A stretch of DNA of 48,717 nucleotides, from positions 1 to 48,717 of the forward strand of contig SVDT01000005.1 of the NCBI GenBank assembly GCA_015057775.1, given 5' to 3'. Source of the stretch: Paenibacillaceae bacterium. GTDB taxonomy: Bacteria; Bacillota; Clostridia; Lachnospirales; Lachnospiraceae. Shown one piece after another: positions 8,134 to 16,607 of this stretch. Both the position numbers and the translations under genes were made by a program. Position 1 is the first letter of the stretch. Every line of letters starts with the position of its first letter. The notes beneath the pieces were generated by a model that saw nothing but the letters and a program-made list of their open reading frames with translations, was not told where the DNA came from and did no database searches.

Positions 8134-9036
8134 ATGGACAGAAAGAAAGAGATTCAGGGACATTTGTTTTCATTATTTACAATATTTATCTGGGGCACCA
8201 CATTCATATCGACTAAAATACTTTTAAAGACATTTTCTCCCATAGAAATATTATTTATAAGATTTGTAATTGGCTATTTCGCTTTACTTGCGTTATATCC
8301 CCACCGCCTGAAGGTGAAGGAAAGAAAACAGGAGCTGTATTTTGCAGGAGCAGGATTATGTGGTATCACACTTTATTTTCTGCTGGAAAATATAGCATTG
8401 ACTTATACATTTGCATCGAATGTTGGCGTTATCATCTCCATTGCACCGTTTTTTACAGCAATTTTCGCCCATTTGCTTTTGGCGGGGGAAAAGATGAGAG
8501 CCCAGTTTTTTATTGGGTTTGCAGTGGCAGTGGGTGGAATATTTCTCATCAGCTTTAATGGAAGCAGCCAATTGAAATTAAATCCAATGGGAGATATACT
8601 GGCGGTTCTGGCGGCTGTCGTATGGGCCATATATTCCGTACTTACTAAGAAAATCAGTGGGTATCATTACCACACCATTTCAGTGACACGAAGAATTTTC
8701 TTTTACGGCTTACTGTTTATGATGCCTGTATTATTTATATTTAAGTTTGAACCGGACATTGGTCAGATTATAAAGCCGGTAAATTTGTTTAATATCATAT
8801 TTCTTGGATTTGGAGCATCGGCTATTTGCTTCGTAACCTGGAATTATGCTCTGAAAATACTGGGAGCCGTAAAAACCAGTGTCTATATTTATATGGTTCC
8901 GGTAATTACTGTTATTACCTCCGTACTGATCCTTCACGAGACAATTACAGGTACCGCTGTGCTTGGAATCCTGCTTACACTGGCAGGACTATTTATATCA
9001 GAAATAAAGTTGCCGGCCAGACACCAGAATAAATAG
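8134..9036 (+). CDS. EamA/DMT-superfamily transporter
   Basis: 300 residues with about ten hydrophobic segments forming two EamA repeats (roughly residues 8-140 and 150-290). SLFTIFIWGTTFISTKILL at the N-terminus and GDILAVLAAVVWAIYSVLTKK at the start of repeat two are typical. These proteins usually export metabolites or amino acids. AAAGGG sits five bases before ATG. It follows the AraC regulator closely; such AraC-EamA pairs are frequent. Substrate unknown. Confidence 0.87.
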   Translation: MDRKKEIQGHLFSLFTIFIWGTTFISTKILLKTFSPIEILFIRFVIGYFALLALYPHRLKVKERKQELYFAGAGLCGITLYFLLENIALTYTFASNVGVIISIAPFFTAIFAHLLLAGEKMRAQFFIGFAVAVGGIFLISFNGSSQLKLNPMGDILAVLAAVVWAIYSVLTKKISGYHYHTISVTRRIFFYGLLFMMPVLFIFKFEPDIGQIIKPVNLFNIIFLGFGASAICFVTWNYALKILGAVKTSVYIYMVPVITVITSVLILHETITGTAVLGILLTLAGLFISEIKLPARHQNK

Positions 9037-9139
9037 AAATGGTTTTAAAAAATCCCCTGTTCATGATAATATAAGTACATAAATGGAATGTCATACTGTT
9101 GGAAATAATAAGAGCAGACAGACGGAAAGGGGAATAAAG

Positions 9140-9592
9140 ATGTTAGAAACAGGAATAAAAGCACCATCATTTGAATTACCGGACCAGAATGGAGTAATCC
9201 ATACATTAGATGAATACAGGGGTAAGAAAGTGATTCTTTATTTTTATCCAAAAGACCAGACACCGGGCTGCACCAGTCAGGCATGCGGATTTGCGCAGCT
9301 TTATCCCCAGTTTCTTGAAAAGGATGCTGTCGTGATCGGCATCAGCAAGGACAGCGTTGCTTCTCATAAGAAATTTGAGGAGAAGAATGGTTTGCCGTTT
9401 ACTCTGCTTTCTGATCCGGATCTGACTGCGATTCAGGCTTACGATGTGTGGCAGGAAAAGAATATGTATGGAAAAAAGACCATGGGTGTGGTTCGGACCA
9501 CATATCTGATTGATGAACAGGGAGTAATTATAAAGGCATTGGGAAAAGTAAAGGCGGCTGAAAATCCGGCGCAGATGTTAAAGGAAATCTAA
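9140..9592 (+). CDS. bcp: Thioredoxin-dependent peroxiredoxin, Bcp/PrxQ type
   Basis: 150 residues, normal for Bcp. It reduces hydrogen peroxide and organic peroxides in the cytoplasm. The active site YPKDQTPGCTSQACGF gives peroxidatic Cys44 and resolving Cys49, spaced as in PrxQ. The N-terminus LETGIKAPSFELPDQNG and the ISKDSVASHKKFEEKNGLPF stretch are family hallmarks. ATG 9140 follows AAAGGGG. The stop codon abuts the start of yaaA, giving a two-gene peroxide-defence unit. Confidence 0.95.
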   Translation: MLETGIKAPSFELPDQNGVIHTLDEYRGKKVILYFYPKDQTPGCTSQACGFAQLYPQFLEKDAVVIGISKDSVASHKKFEEKNGLPFTLLSDPDLTAIQAYDVWQEKNMYGKKTMGVVRTTYLIDEQGVIIKALGKVKAAENPAQMLKEI

Positions 9593-10339
9593 ATGAAGAT
9601 CATAATCTCACCAGCGAAAAAAATGAATGTGGATACCGATTCCATGGCCACAACAGGACTGCCTGTCTTATTAGATCATACCAGAATACTTTGGGAAGAA
9701 ATTAAAAAGTTGTCCTATGATGAGGCAAAGAAGTTATGGGGCTGCAACGACAAGCTTGCGGGATTAAACTACAGGCGGTTTGCTGAAATGAACTTGGAAA
9801 AAAACATAACTCCTGCAGTACTGGCCTATGAGGGACTTCAATACCAGCATATGGCGCCTCTGATTATGACCAGACAGGCACTTGATTATCTCGGAGACCA
9901 TCTGCGGATTCTCTCCGGGTTCTACGGAATCTTATCTCCCTTTGACGGAGTAGTGCCATACCGCCTTGAGATGCAGGCGCGTATGGCTGTTGCTGGGAGC
10001 AGAGATTTATACGGCTTCTGGGACAACAGAATCTATAAAGAACTGGCAGGGGAAGATCATACTGTAATAAATCTCGCCTCTAAGGAGTACTCTCAGGCAG
10101 TGAAGCCATATTTGTCATCTGCTGATACATTTGTAACCTGTATATTTGGAGAACTGGATCAGGGTAAGATAAAGCAGAAAGGAACTCTCGCCAAGATGGC
10201 AAGGGGAGAGATGGTTCGGTTTATGGCAGAGAACCATGTGACAGAGGTCAGACAGTTAAAGAAATTTAATGCATTGGGGTACCGGTACATAGAGGAGTTA
10301 TCAACTGAGACAGAAATGACTTTTGTTATTGGTGGTTAA
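9593..10339 (+). CDS. yaaA: Peroxide stress protein YaaA (UPF0246)
   Basis: 248 residues, the usual length. The N-terminal MKIIISPAKKMN and the internal LSGFYGILSPFDGVVPYRLEM and NLASKEYSQAVKP motifs are diagnostic of YaaA. In E. coli YaaA limits intracellular iron and oxidative damage during peroxide stress. The ATG follows the bcp stop with no gap; AAGGA inside the end of bcp is the ribosome site, so the two are translationally coupled. Confidence 0.93.
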   Translation: MKIIISPAKKMNVDTDSMATTGLPVLLDHTRILWEEIKKLSYDEAKKLWGCNDKLAGLNYRRFAEMNLEKNITPAVLAYEGLQYQHMAPLIMTRQALDYLGDHLRILSGFYGILSPFDGVVPYRLEMQARMAVAGSRDLYGFWDNRIYKELAGEDHTVINLASKEYSQAVKPYLSSADTFVTCIFGELDQGKIKQKGTLAKMARGEMVRFMAENHVTEVRQLKKFNALGYRYIEELSTETEMTFVIGG

Positions 10340-10463
10340 TATAGCCATTCTTCGCGGTGACAGGTTCTTACAGAGGGACCCTTTACCATATTATGTTCCC
10401 GTTTTCTGATAATCTGAGTCTTAGCCATCCGTTTTACCTTTGTTTTTGCAAATTGCAACTGCT

Positions 10464-10519
10464 GGTTGTCAGATCATACAGTGCACTTGGTAGTTGACAA
10501 CCGGTGAAAACCTTATAAT
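10464..10519 (+). promoter_or_regulatory. Promoter and candidate operator of the XRE regulator
   Basis: GGTTGTCA (10464-10471) and its exact reverse complement TGACAACC (10495-10502) form an inverted repeat whose right arm overlaps a perfect TTGACA (10494-10499). TATAAT (10514-10519) follows after only 14 nt; TAATAT two bases later gives 16. An autoregulatory operator for the XRE protein is a reasonable inference. The rest of the 284-nt gap after yaaA shows nothing else I can name. Confidence 0.45.
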
Positions 10520-10623
10520 ATAGGCAGTCAACGGGCATTTATCGCTTTCTTTCAGACTATAACAGAATAGAAAGCAAAGGATGGGCAGTATGACCAATAT
10601 AAATGATGAGAGGATGGATCATT

Positions 10624-11607
10624 GTGATATTAGCAGAAAAAATTATGGAACTCAGAAAGAAAAATGGGTGGTCTCAGGAGGAGCTGGCTTTCCAGATGGA
10701 TGTATCCAGGCAGTCAGTCTCAAAGTGGGAATCAGGGGCTTCCATTCCGGATCTGGAACGAATCTTAAAACTCAGTCAGCTGTTTGGTGTATCTACGGAT
10801 TATCTGCTGAAGGAGGAGTTAGAAGACTTACCGGCAGCATCGCCGGAAGCTTCTGATGGTGAAAATGGGAAAAGACGAATCACCATGGAAGTTGCAAGTG
10901 AATTTATGGAGAATAAGATCAAAGCATCAAAGAAGATAGCCGGGGCTGTTTCAGCCTGTATCTTATCTCCGGTTGTTCTTATTTATCTTGGGGCACTGTC
11001 ACAGTTTAAAGAAAACGTAATCAGCGAAGGGAGGGCAGGGGGTGTCGGTGTTGTTGTTCTACTTCTGATTGTGGGATTTTCTACGGTATTTTTCATATTA
11101 AACGGGATGAAGATGGAAGCATTTGAACATCTGAAAAAAGAAACATTTCAGCTGGAATATGGAGTAGAAGCAGTAGTACGCAATAAAATGGCACAATATG
11201 AAGGGATTAACCGTCTCTATACTGTCTCAGGTGTGTTTCTATGTATTATCTCCGTGTGCCCGTTGGTGATCGCATCTTCTATAGGTGTTTCTGAATATAT
11301 ACAAACGATTTGTCTGTTACTATTATTTGTTATAGTATCCGCAGGTGTTTTTCTGATCATTGTGGCAGGCGAGAAGAAATCCTGCTTTCATATTCTTCTT
11401 CAGGAGGGAGATTATTCAGAAGGCAAAAAAGTGGAAAAGAAAAAAGAAGAACGTGTTCCAGCAATTTACTGGTGTATCGTGACTGCAGTTTATCTGGGGA
11501 TCAGCTTTTTAACCGAAGGCTGGGGTAAGACCTGGATTATCTGGCCAAGTGCAGCGGTTTTATATGGGGCTGTTTTGGGTATTGCCGGGGCATTGAGAAA
11601 AGATTGA
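10624..11607 (+). CDS. XRE-family regulator with C-terminal membrane domain
   Basis: 327 residues. Residues 1-65 are a Cro/CI-type helix-turn-helix ([37 protein letters not shown]). After a linker there are about six hydrophobic segments up to the C-terminus, so the DNA-binding head is tethered to the membrane. I start at GTG 10624: it gives the family N-terminus MILAEKI and follows GAGG by about ten bases; the ATGs at 10603 and 10606 precede it. Such proteins are frequent in Firmicutes and generally regulate neighbouring membrane genes or themselves. No target gene is obvious beside it. Confidence 0.8.
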   Translation: MILAEKIMELRKKNGWSQEELAFQMDVSRQSVSKWESGASIPDLERILKLSQLFGVSTDYLLKEELEDLPAASPEASDGENGKRRITMEVASEFMENKIKASKKIAGAVSACILSPVVLIYLGALSQFKENVISEGRAGGVGVVVLLLIVGFSTVFFILNGMKMEAFEHLKKETFQLEYGVEAVVRNKMAQYEGINRLYTVSGVFLCIISVCPLVIASSIGVSEYIQTICLLLLFVIVSAGVFLIIVAGEKKSCFHILLQEGDYSEGKKVEKKKEERVPAIYWCIVTAVYLGISFLTEGWGKTWIIWPSAAVLYGAVLGIAGALRKD

Positions 11608-11615
11608 TATCACAA

Positions 11616-11700
11616 GGACTTAAGTGCAAATTCTTATTGATGAAACTCGCATCATCTAATGCGGGGGAAAGTTTCTTTTAATGAATTTACTCTTAAGTCC
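11616..11700. repeat. 85-nt nested palindrome between convergent genes
   Basis: The outer arms GGACTTAAG (11616-11624) and CTTAAGTCC (11692-11700) are perfect complements. Inside them AAATTC pairs with GAATTT, then GAAACT with AGTTTC, then CGCAT with ATGCG around a six-base loop. It fills the gap between the ends of the XRE gene and the ferredoxin gene. It may act as a bidirectional terminator, although only TTTT follows the inner stem, or be a miniature palindromic repeat. I saw no second copy in the window. Confidence 0.6.
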
Positions 11701-11722
11701 CAATGATTTTAAAACAAGAAAA

Positions 11723-11914
11723 TCAGGCTAGCCGCAGCGCGTTCATTGGACAAAATCTGGTACATTTGCCACAGCGTATGCAGGCTTCCATATCAACCGT
11801 GGGGGCCTGAAAGCCGTTTTGTTTTAAGGCTCCTACCGGACAGATACGGACAGACGGACAGGGGTGATTTTGGGGGCAGTTCTCTTTTATAACAACAAGG
11901 GTTTGTGCATTCAT
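11723..11914 (-). CDS. Small 4Fe-4S ferredoxin-type protein
   Basis: 63 residues. CIRCGKCTRFCP near the C-terminus is a complete CxxCxxCxxxCP cluster motif. The N-terminal half has CPQNHPCPSVRICPVGAL, a modified second motif with changed spacing. Proteins of this size and pattern are common in clostridia and are presumed electron carriers or partner subunits. GAAAGAAGG lies seven bases before the ATG. It is transcribed divergently from the MBL hydrolase; no functional link is visible. Confidence 0.82.
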   Translation of the reverse strand: MNAQTLVVIKENCPQNHPCPSVRICPVGALKQNGFQAPTVDMEACIRCGKCTRFCPMNALRLA

Positions 11915-12035
11915 TGTTTAACCTTCTTTCCATAGGTGGGTTGTTTATGTTCCTGATTATAAAAAAATTTACGCAATATGTATGTAACAATGTCACACGA
12001 AAAGAGAAAATTTATCAATACCAGGAGGTGACAAC

Positions 12036-12884
12036 ATGAAGATCAAAATAGTCGGATCAGGCGGCTGTGTCAGCATACCAAGACCATTATGCCAATGCAG
12101 AATCTGTAAGGAGGCCAGAATAAAAGGAGTTCCATACGCAAGATGTGGATGCAGTCTGTATTTAGAAGATTTGAACTTGTTAATAGATACACCGGAAGAC
12201 ATCAATGCAGCACTAAACCATGTTGATGTGAAAGCAATTGATACCATTTTGTTCAGCCATGCAGACCCGGATCATACCATGGGAATCAGAGTGATTGAGC
12301 AGTTAAAGATGGACTGGCTCGCCCGGTCTGTGGGGATAACCTGCAGCCAGCCTTTGACCGTAGGGGCGATGCCTGAGATTATAAAGGAACTGAGGAGTCA
12401 GTGCAGTAAATATGGTTCCATGCTGAAATATTATGAAGATATGGGGCTGGCAAAAGTCAAAAATATGAACCATCTGGAACAAAACGGAATTCAGATCGAA
12501 TTTGTCCCGGTTGATGAAAGTGGGATTGTAACCGTTTTTGTGATAAAGGATAAAGACCGGAAAGTGATTTATGCGCCCTGTGATGTAAAACCATTTCCAG
12601 ATCACCTGCTATTTTATAAAGCCGATGTCTTAATAATTGGCAATACCATTGTGGGAGATCAGTTAAAGGATGGGTTTGTACTTGATGAATCAAATATTCT
12701 GCGGAAAGAATTATTTGTTATGGATGAGATTGTTGCATTAAAAAAGAATTATCAGATAGGAAAGGTAATCATTACCCATTTAGAAGAAGACTGGGGAAAG
12801 TCCTATGACGATTACTTTAGGCTCCAAAGACAGTATGAAGGAATTGAATTTGCCTATGATGGAATGAAAATTGAATTCCCATAG
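12036..12884 (+). CDS. MBL-fold hydrolase, PhnP-like
   Basis: 282 residues. The order MKIKIVGSGGCVSIPRP, then C19-x-C21-x2-C24 resembles the structural zinc cysteines of PhnP (phosphoribosyl cyclic phosphodiesterase). The metal motif is H75-x-D77-x-D79-H80, so the second histidine of the canonical HxHxDH is an aspartate. Further histidines occur at the C-terminal IITHLEED. AGGAGGTG is eight bases from the ATG, a strong ribosome site. The altered metal ligand could change metal preference or substrate; a phn cluster is not present, so the substrate is unknown. Confidence 0.75.
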   Translation: MKIKIVGSGGCVSIPRPLCQCRICKEARIKGVPYARCGCSLYLEDLNLLIDTPEDINAALNHVDVKAIDTILFSHADPDHTMGIRVIEQLKMDWLARSVGITCSQPLTVGAMPEIIKELRSQCSKYGSMLKYYEDMGLAKVKNMNHLEQNGIQIEFVPVDESGIVTVFVIKDKDRKVIYAPCDVKPFPDHLLFYKADVLIIGNTIVGDQLKDGFVLDESNILRKELFVMDEIVALKKNYQIGKVIITHLEEDWGKSYDDYFRLQRQYEGIEFAYDGMKIEFP

Positions 12885-12914
12885 GCTGAAAAGCAGGAAA
12901 CTCCCACCGGCTTT

Positions 12915-13793
12915 CTATTTCATGGACGTTGCGGTGTCCTTGAAATCAGCCATCTGGGAGTTAAAGGCGTGGCATTCATTATAGCAGAGATAAAAGTAGC
13001 GGTTCATGGGCATATCCTTTATGGGACGGGCATGAATCACTTCAGACCGGGAAGATCCCTTTACATAGCGGGTGGAGATGACTCCGATGCCAAGGTTGCG
13101 GGCAACACCGTCCAGTATGGCAGATCCGCTGTAGGATTCCCATTTGACGCTATAAGGAATATGCCGGGTCTGCATGAGGTTTTCAAAGATAGAACGTGTT
13201 CCGCTGCCAACTTCCCGCAGTATAAATTCACAGTTGTATAAATCCTCAGCTCTGATCACATCCCTTCCGGAAAAAGGATGGTCTATGCTGTAAATCAGCT
13301 GCAATTCGTCTTCCATAATTGGTTCTGTATGAATTTTCTCATTTAATATCACGCCTTCCACCAGAGCGATATCCAGCTCATTGTGAATCAGGCGGTGTTC
13401 CAGTATCTTTGTATTTTCTATATATACAGAGCATGAGATGTCCGGATGGCTCTTTTGCAGTCTCTGTATCATATCACTGATCATGGTATCTCCGATGGTT
13501 AAGGTAACGCCCACCCGCAGAGGGCGGAGTACGGCAGAGTTTTTCATGGATTGGTTTAATGTCTCATAGCTGTTTAAAACATTCAGGGCTCTGTCCCAGA
13601 AAAGCTTTCCCATGGGGGTCAGTTCCAGACGCTTGGGGTATCGTTTAAAAAATGTAGTTTCATATTCTTTTTCCAAATCTGCAATAATCTGACTTACGGT
13701 AGGCTGGGACAGATAGAGCCGTTTGGCTGCCTCACTCATCTTTAATGTCTCTGCCACTGCTATAAAGGTCTTTAACTGCTTCAAGGTTGCCAT
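12915..13793 (-). CDS. LysR-family transcriptional regulator
   Basis: 292 residues. Residues 1-60 form the winged helix-turn-helix (TLKQLKTFIAVAETLKMSEAAKRLYLSQPTVSQIIADLEKEY). The rest is the two-lobed effector domain (LRVGVTLTIGDTMISDMI, DIALVEGVI, GSGTRSIFENLM). I start at ATG 13793 because GGGAG lies eight bases upstream. It is divergent from the flavoprotein/sulfite-reductase-like operon, the classic LysR arrangement, so those genes are the likely target. The closest functional guess is a sulfur- or redox-responsive regulator such as CysL; that is inference. Confidence 0.87.
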   Translation of the reverse strand: MATLKQLKTFIAVAETLKMSEAAKRLYLSQPTVSQIIADLEKEYETTFFKRYPKRLELTPMGKLFWDRALNVLNSYETLNQSMKNSAVLRPLRVGVTLTIGDTMISDMIQRLQKSHPDISCSVYIENTKILEHRLIHNELDIALVEGVILNEKIHTEPIMEDELQLIYSIDHPFSGRDVIRAEDLYNCEFILREVGSGTRSIFENLMQTRHIPYSVKWESYSGSAILDGVARNLGIGVISTRYVKGSSRSEVIHARPIKDMPMNRYFYLCYNECHAFNSQMADFKDTATSMK

Positions 13794-13853
13794 CTTACTA
13801 TCTCCCTTCATCTGGTATAGATAAAACCAATATCATGCTTTAGATAATACTAT

Positions 13854-13919
13854 TTTACGGTGCAAAAAACAAGTGCTATGATATTGATAAAAAGTAATCA
13901 AAGTTTTGATACAAATCAA
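13854..13919 (+). promoter_or_regulatory. Promoter with four alternating TTGAT/ATCAA half-sites
   Basis: TTTACG (13854-13859), a 17-nt spacer and TATGAT (13877-13882) form the promoter. Directly downstream come TTGAT (13884-13888), ATCAA (13897-13901), TTGAT (13906-13910) and ATCAA (13915-13919), so two inverted repeats lie between the -10 and the ribosome site. This could be a LysR or other repressor site; LysR activators normally bind further upstream, so the role is open. Confidence 0.5.
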
Positions 13920-13931
13920 AAGGAGAAACCA

Positions 13932-15557
13932 ATGAAGGTGATTGTACTTGGCGGTGTGGCTGCAGGAACAAAAACGGCCGCAAAGCTTATGCGGGAAGAC
14001 AGAGAAAATGAAGTGATCGTTCTGAATAAAGGAGAAAACATCTCTTATGCAGGTTGTGGACTTCCGTATTTCGTAGGAAATGTAATTCCTGAAAAGGAGC
14101 AGCTGATTGTCAATACTCCCCAGAAATTTGAGAAACTCACTGGAGCAAAGGTATTGATCCGTACAGAGGCAACAAAGGTAGATCGTAACGGCAAAACTGT
14201 GACAGCAGTTGATCTGGGGACTGGAGAAGAAAAGTTATACCATTATGATAAGCTGGTAATTGCAACAGGAGCAAGCCCGGTCATTCCGCCTGTTGAGGGA
14301 AGAGAACGAAAGAATGTATTTACCATGAGAACGCCTGAAGATGCCATAGCGATCAGGGAGCTTGCAGTAAATGGAGGAATAAAAAAGGCAGTTGTGGTGG
14401 GTGCAGGCTATATCGGTCTTGAACTTGCTGAGAATCTGGCTGCGGAAGGAATTAAGCCATTTGTGGTGGATATGGCGCCTCACATTCTTCCGGGTTTTGA
14501 TCCGGAGGTTTCTGACTATCTGGAACGAAAGCTTGCAGATGCCGGAATTCCTGTTGTGACAGGGGTGAAGGTAACCGCTCTTGAAGGCGATGGAAAAGTG
14601 GAGAAGGTAGTAACGGATAAACGCTCCTATAAAGCAGATATGGTTGTCTTCTGCGCAGGGATCAAACCCAATACAGAATTCTTAGAGGGCACCGGAATTG
14701 AGATGTTTAAGGGAGCAATCATTACTGATTCCCAGGGAAGAACCAATGATAAGGATATATATGGAGCAGGAGACTGTGCCATGGTGAAAAATGCCATCAC
14801 AGGAAAACCAGCATGGTCACCCATGGGATCAACGGCCAATATCAGCGGAAGGCTCATTGCACAAAATATTGCAGGAGAAGAGCGTTCCTACCGCGGCGTT
14901 CTGGGAACTGCAGTGTGTAAGCTTCCGGGGTTAAATGCCGCAAGAACTGGACTGACAGAGACCCAGGCCATAGAGGAAGGATTTGATGCAGCAAGCGTGA
15001 TCGCGGTGGTGGATGATAAAGCACATTATATGCCGGGTGCATCTTATTTTATTATTAAAATGATCGCGGATAAGAAAACCCTTCGCCTTCTTGGAGTTCA
15101 GGCCGTTGGCAGCGGTGCCGTTGATAAAATTGTGGATATGGCAGTGACTGCGATTATGTGTAAGGCGGATTTAAACGATCTTACGGATATGGATCTTGCT
15201 TATGCACCTCCATTTTCTACCGCAATCCATCCATTTGTACATACTTTAAATATTCTACTGAATAAATTAAACGGCAATTTAAAATCCATGACTCCTGCGG
15301 AATATGCAAATGGAATGGCAGAAGGTTATAAGCTGGTGGACGCAGGTCAGGTTCCTTCCGTGCCAGGTGCCATGCATGTGGAATTAACGGAGGTAGACGG
15401 ACCGGTTAAAGGGCTTGATAAAGAGGATCATATTCTTCTGGTATGTAACAGGGGAAAGCGGGCCTATCTGCTTCAGAACCGGCTGGATTACTACGGATAT
15501 AAGCATACAAAGGTGCTGGAAGGCGGAATTACTTTTACAGAGGTAGAAGGATCATAA
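13932..15557 (+). CDS. CoA-disulfide-reductase-like flavoprotein with rhodanese-like tail
   Basis: 541 residues. The N-terminal FAD motif MKVIVLGGVAAGTKTA and Cys42 in SYAGCGLPYFVG place it in the single-cysteine group with CoA-disulfide and NAD(P)H persulfide reductases. VVVGAGYIGLELAENL is the NAD(P)H-binding site; the dimerisation domain follows to about residue 450. The last ~90 residues resemble a shortened rhodanese domain with Cys505 in LLVCNRGKRAY. Together this suggests reduction of CoA-bound or low-molecular-weight persulfides/polysulfides. AAAGGAG precedes ATG 13932. A sulfite-reductase-like gene follows 24 bp later, and a LysR regulator is divergent. Confidence 0.82.
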   Translation: MKVIVLGGVAAGTKTAAKLMREDRENEVIVLNKGENISYAGCGLPYFVGNVIPEKEQLIVNTPQKFEKLTGAKVLIRTEATKVDRNGKTVTAVDLGTGEEKLYHYDKLVIATGASPVIPPVEGRERKNVFTMRTPEDAIAIRELAVNGGIKKAVVVGAGYIGLELAENLAAEGIKPFVVDMAPHILPGFDPEVSDYLERKLADAGIPVVTGVKVTALEGDGKVEKVVTDKRSYKADMVVFCAGIKPNTEFLEGTGIEMFKGAIITDSQGRTNDKDIYGAGDCAMVKNAITGKPAWSPMGSTANISGRLIAQNIAGEERSYRGVLGTAVCKLPGLNAARTGLTETQAIEEGFDAASVIAVVDDKAHYMPGASYFIIKMIADKKTLRLLGVQAVGSGAVDKIVDMAVTAIMCKADLNDLTDMDLAYAPPFSTAIHPFVHTLNILLNKLNGNLKSMTPAEYANGMAEGYKLVDAGQVPSVPGAMHVELTEVDGPVKGLDKEDHILLVCNRGKRAYLLQNRLDYYGYKHTKVLEGGITFTEVEGS

Positions 15558-15581
15558 TAAAAAAACAGGAGTGGTAAAATT

Positions 15582-16532
15582 ATGACATGCACATTAAAGC
15601 CAGATGAGATCAAAAGGGTTAAGGCTCTGGGGTTTTTAAATAATAAGGGAACGGATTTATTTAACGGGCGGGTAATTACGGTAAACGGTAAGATTACAGC
15701 AGATCAGACCGCTGCCATTGCTAAGGCAGCAAGAAAGTTTGGAAACGGAGATGTGGAATTTACAGCCCGCTTAACAGTGGAAGTAAGAGGAATTCATTAT
15801 AATGACATTGAGGCATTTCAAAGCTGCCTCGCAGAAGCGGGACTGGAGACCGGAGGAACGGGCTCACTGGTGCGGCCGGTTGTATCCTGTAAAGGAACCA
15901 CCTGCCAGTATGGGCTTTACGATACCTTTGATCTATCAGAAAAGATTCATGAGCGGTTCTACAAGGGCTATCACACGGTTAAACTGCCTCACAAATTTAA
16001 GATTGCCACAGGTGGATGCCCCAATAACTGCGTAAAGCCTAATTTAAATGATCTGGGCATTGTAGGTCAGATGATACCCTGCGTTGACGAAGATATGTGT
16101 AACGGCTGCAGGAAATGTCAGGTTGAGACAGCCTGTCCCATGAAAGCAGCAAAGCTTTCCGACGGCCTGATAGAGATCGATAAGGAAATCTGCAACAACT
16201 GCGGACGGTGTATAGGAAAATGTACATTTGATGTCATCGAAGAGGGTACCCCCGGATTTCTTGTGTATATTGGTGGCAGATGGGGAAAGAAAATCACCCA
16301 TGGAAAAGCTCTTGGCAGGATTTTTAAGAGCGAAGAGGAAGTTCTGTCAGTCGTTGAAAAAACCATTCTCCTGTTCCGGGAGCAGGGGCAGACTGGAGAA
16401 CGCTTTGCGGATACCATTGAACGGATTGGGTTTGAAAACGTTGAGGCACAGCTTCTTACTGATGATATTTTAAGCAGAAAGCAGGAAATACTGGATGCAA
16501 AGCTGCATCTGGTGGGTGGGGCAACCTGCTAG
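15582..16532 (+). CDS. Siroheme sulfite/nitrite-reductase-like protein with two ferredoxin motifs
   Basis: 316 residues, close to the AsrC-type small dissimilatory-like reductases. An N-terminal ferredoxin-like reductase half-domain is followed by C-x5-C (VSCKGTTCQYG) and C-x3-C (GGCPNNCVKPN), the paired motif that binds siroheme and a [4Fe-4S] cluster. Residues of about 165-230 insert two 4Fe-4S motifs (CNGCRKCQVETACP and CNNCGRCIGKC). It probably reduces sulfite (or nitrite) to sulfide with electrons from ferredoxin or the preceding flavoprotein. No AsrA or AsrB partner is present, so the physiological donor is unclear. A strong terminator follows. Confidence 0.83.
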   Translation: MTCTLKPDEIKRVKALGFLNNKGTDLFNGRVITVNGKITADQTAAIAKAARKFGNGDVEFTARLTVEVRGIHYNDIEAFQSCLAEAGLETGGTGSLVRPVVSCKGTTCQYGLYDTFDLSEKIHERFYKGYHTVKLPHKFKIATGGCPNNCVKPNLNDLGIVGQMIPCVDEDMCNGCRKCQVETACPMKAAKLSDGLIEIDKEICNNCGRCIGKCTFDVIEEGTPGFLVYIGGRWGKKITHGKALGRIFKSEEEVLSVVEKTILLFREQGQTGERFADTIERIGFENVEAQLLTDDILSRKQEILDAKLHLVGGATC

Positions 16533-16567
16533 GCATCCAGTTTCCATGCTTTCTGACTTGCAAATTT

Positions 16568-16607
16568 AACAGCTCCCCACAGTTTGTCAGAATGGGAGCT
16601 GTTTTTT
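16568..16607. terminator. Strong bidirectional-looking terminator overlapping a gene end
   Basis: AACAGCTCCC (16568-16577) pairs perfectly with GGGAGCTGTT (16594-16603), followed by a six-T run. The right arm also encodes the last residues of the leftward hydrolase gene, whose stop codon lies in the loop. Confidence 0.88.

Noticed and set aside
12885..12914. Possible terminator between the MBL gene and the LysR gene
   Set aside because: Only an AAAGC/GCTTT pair of five bases with a long loop and no clean T run is present, too weak to list.
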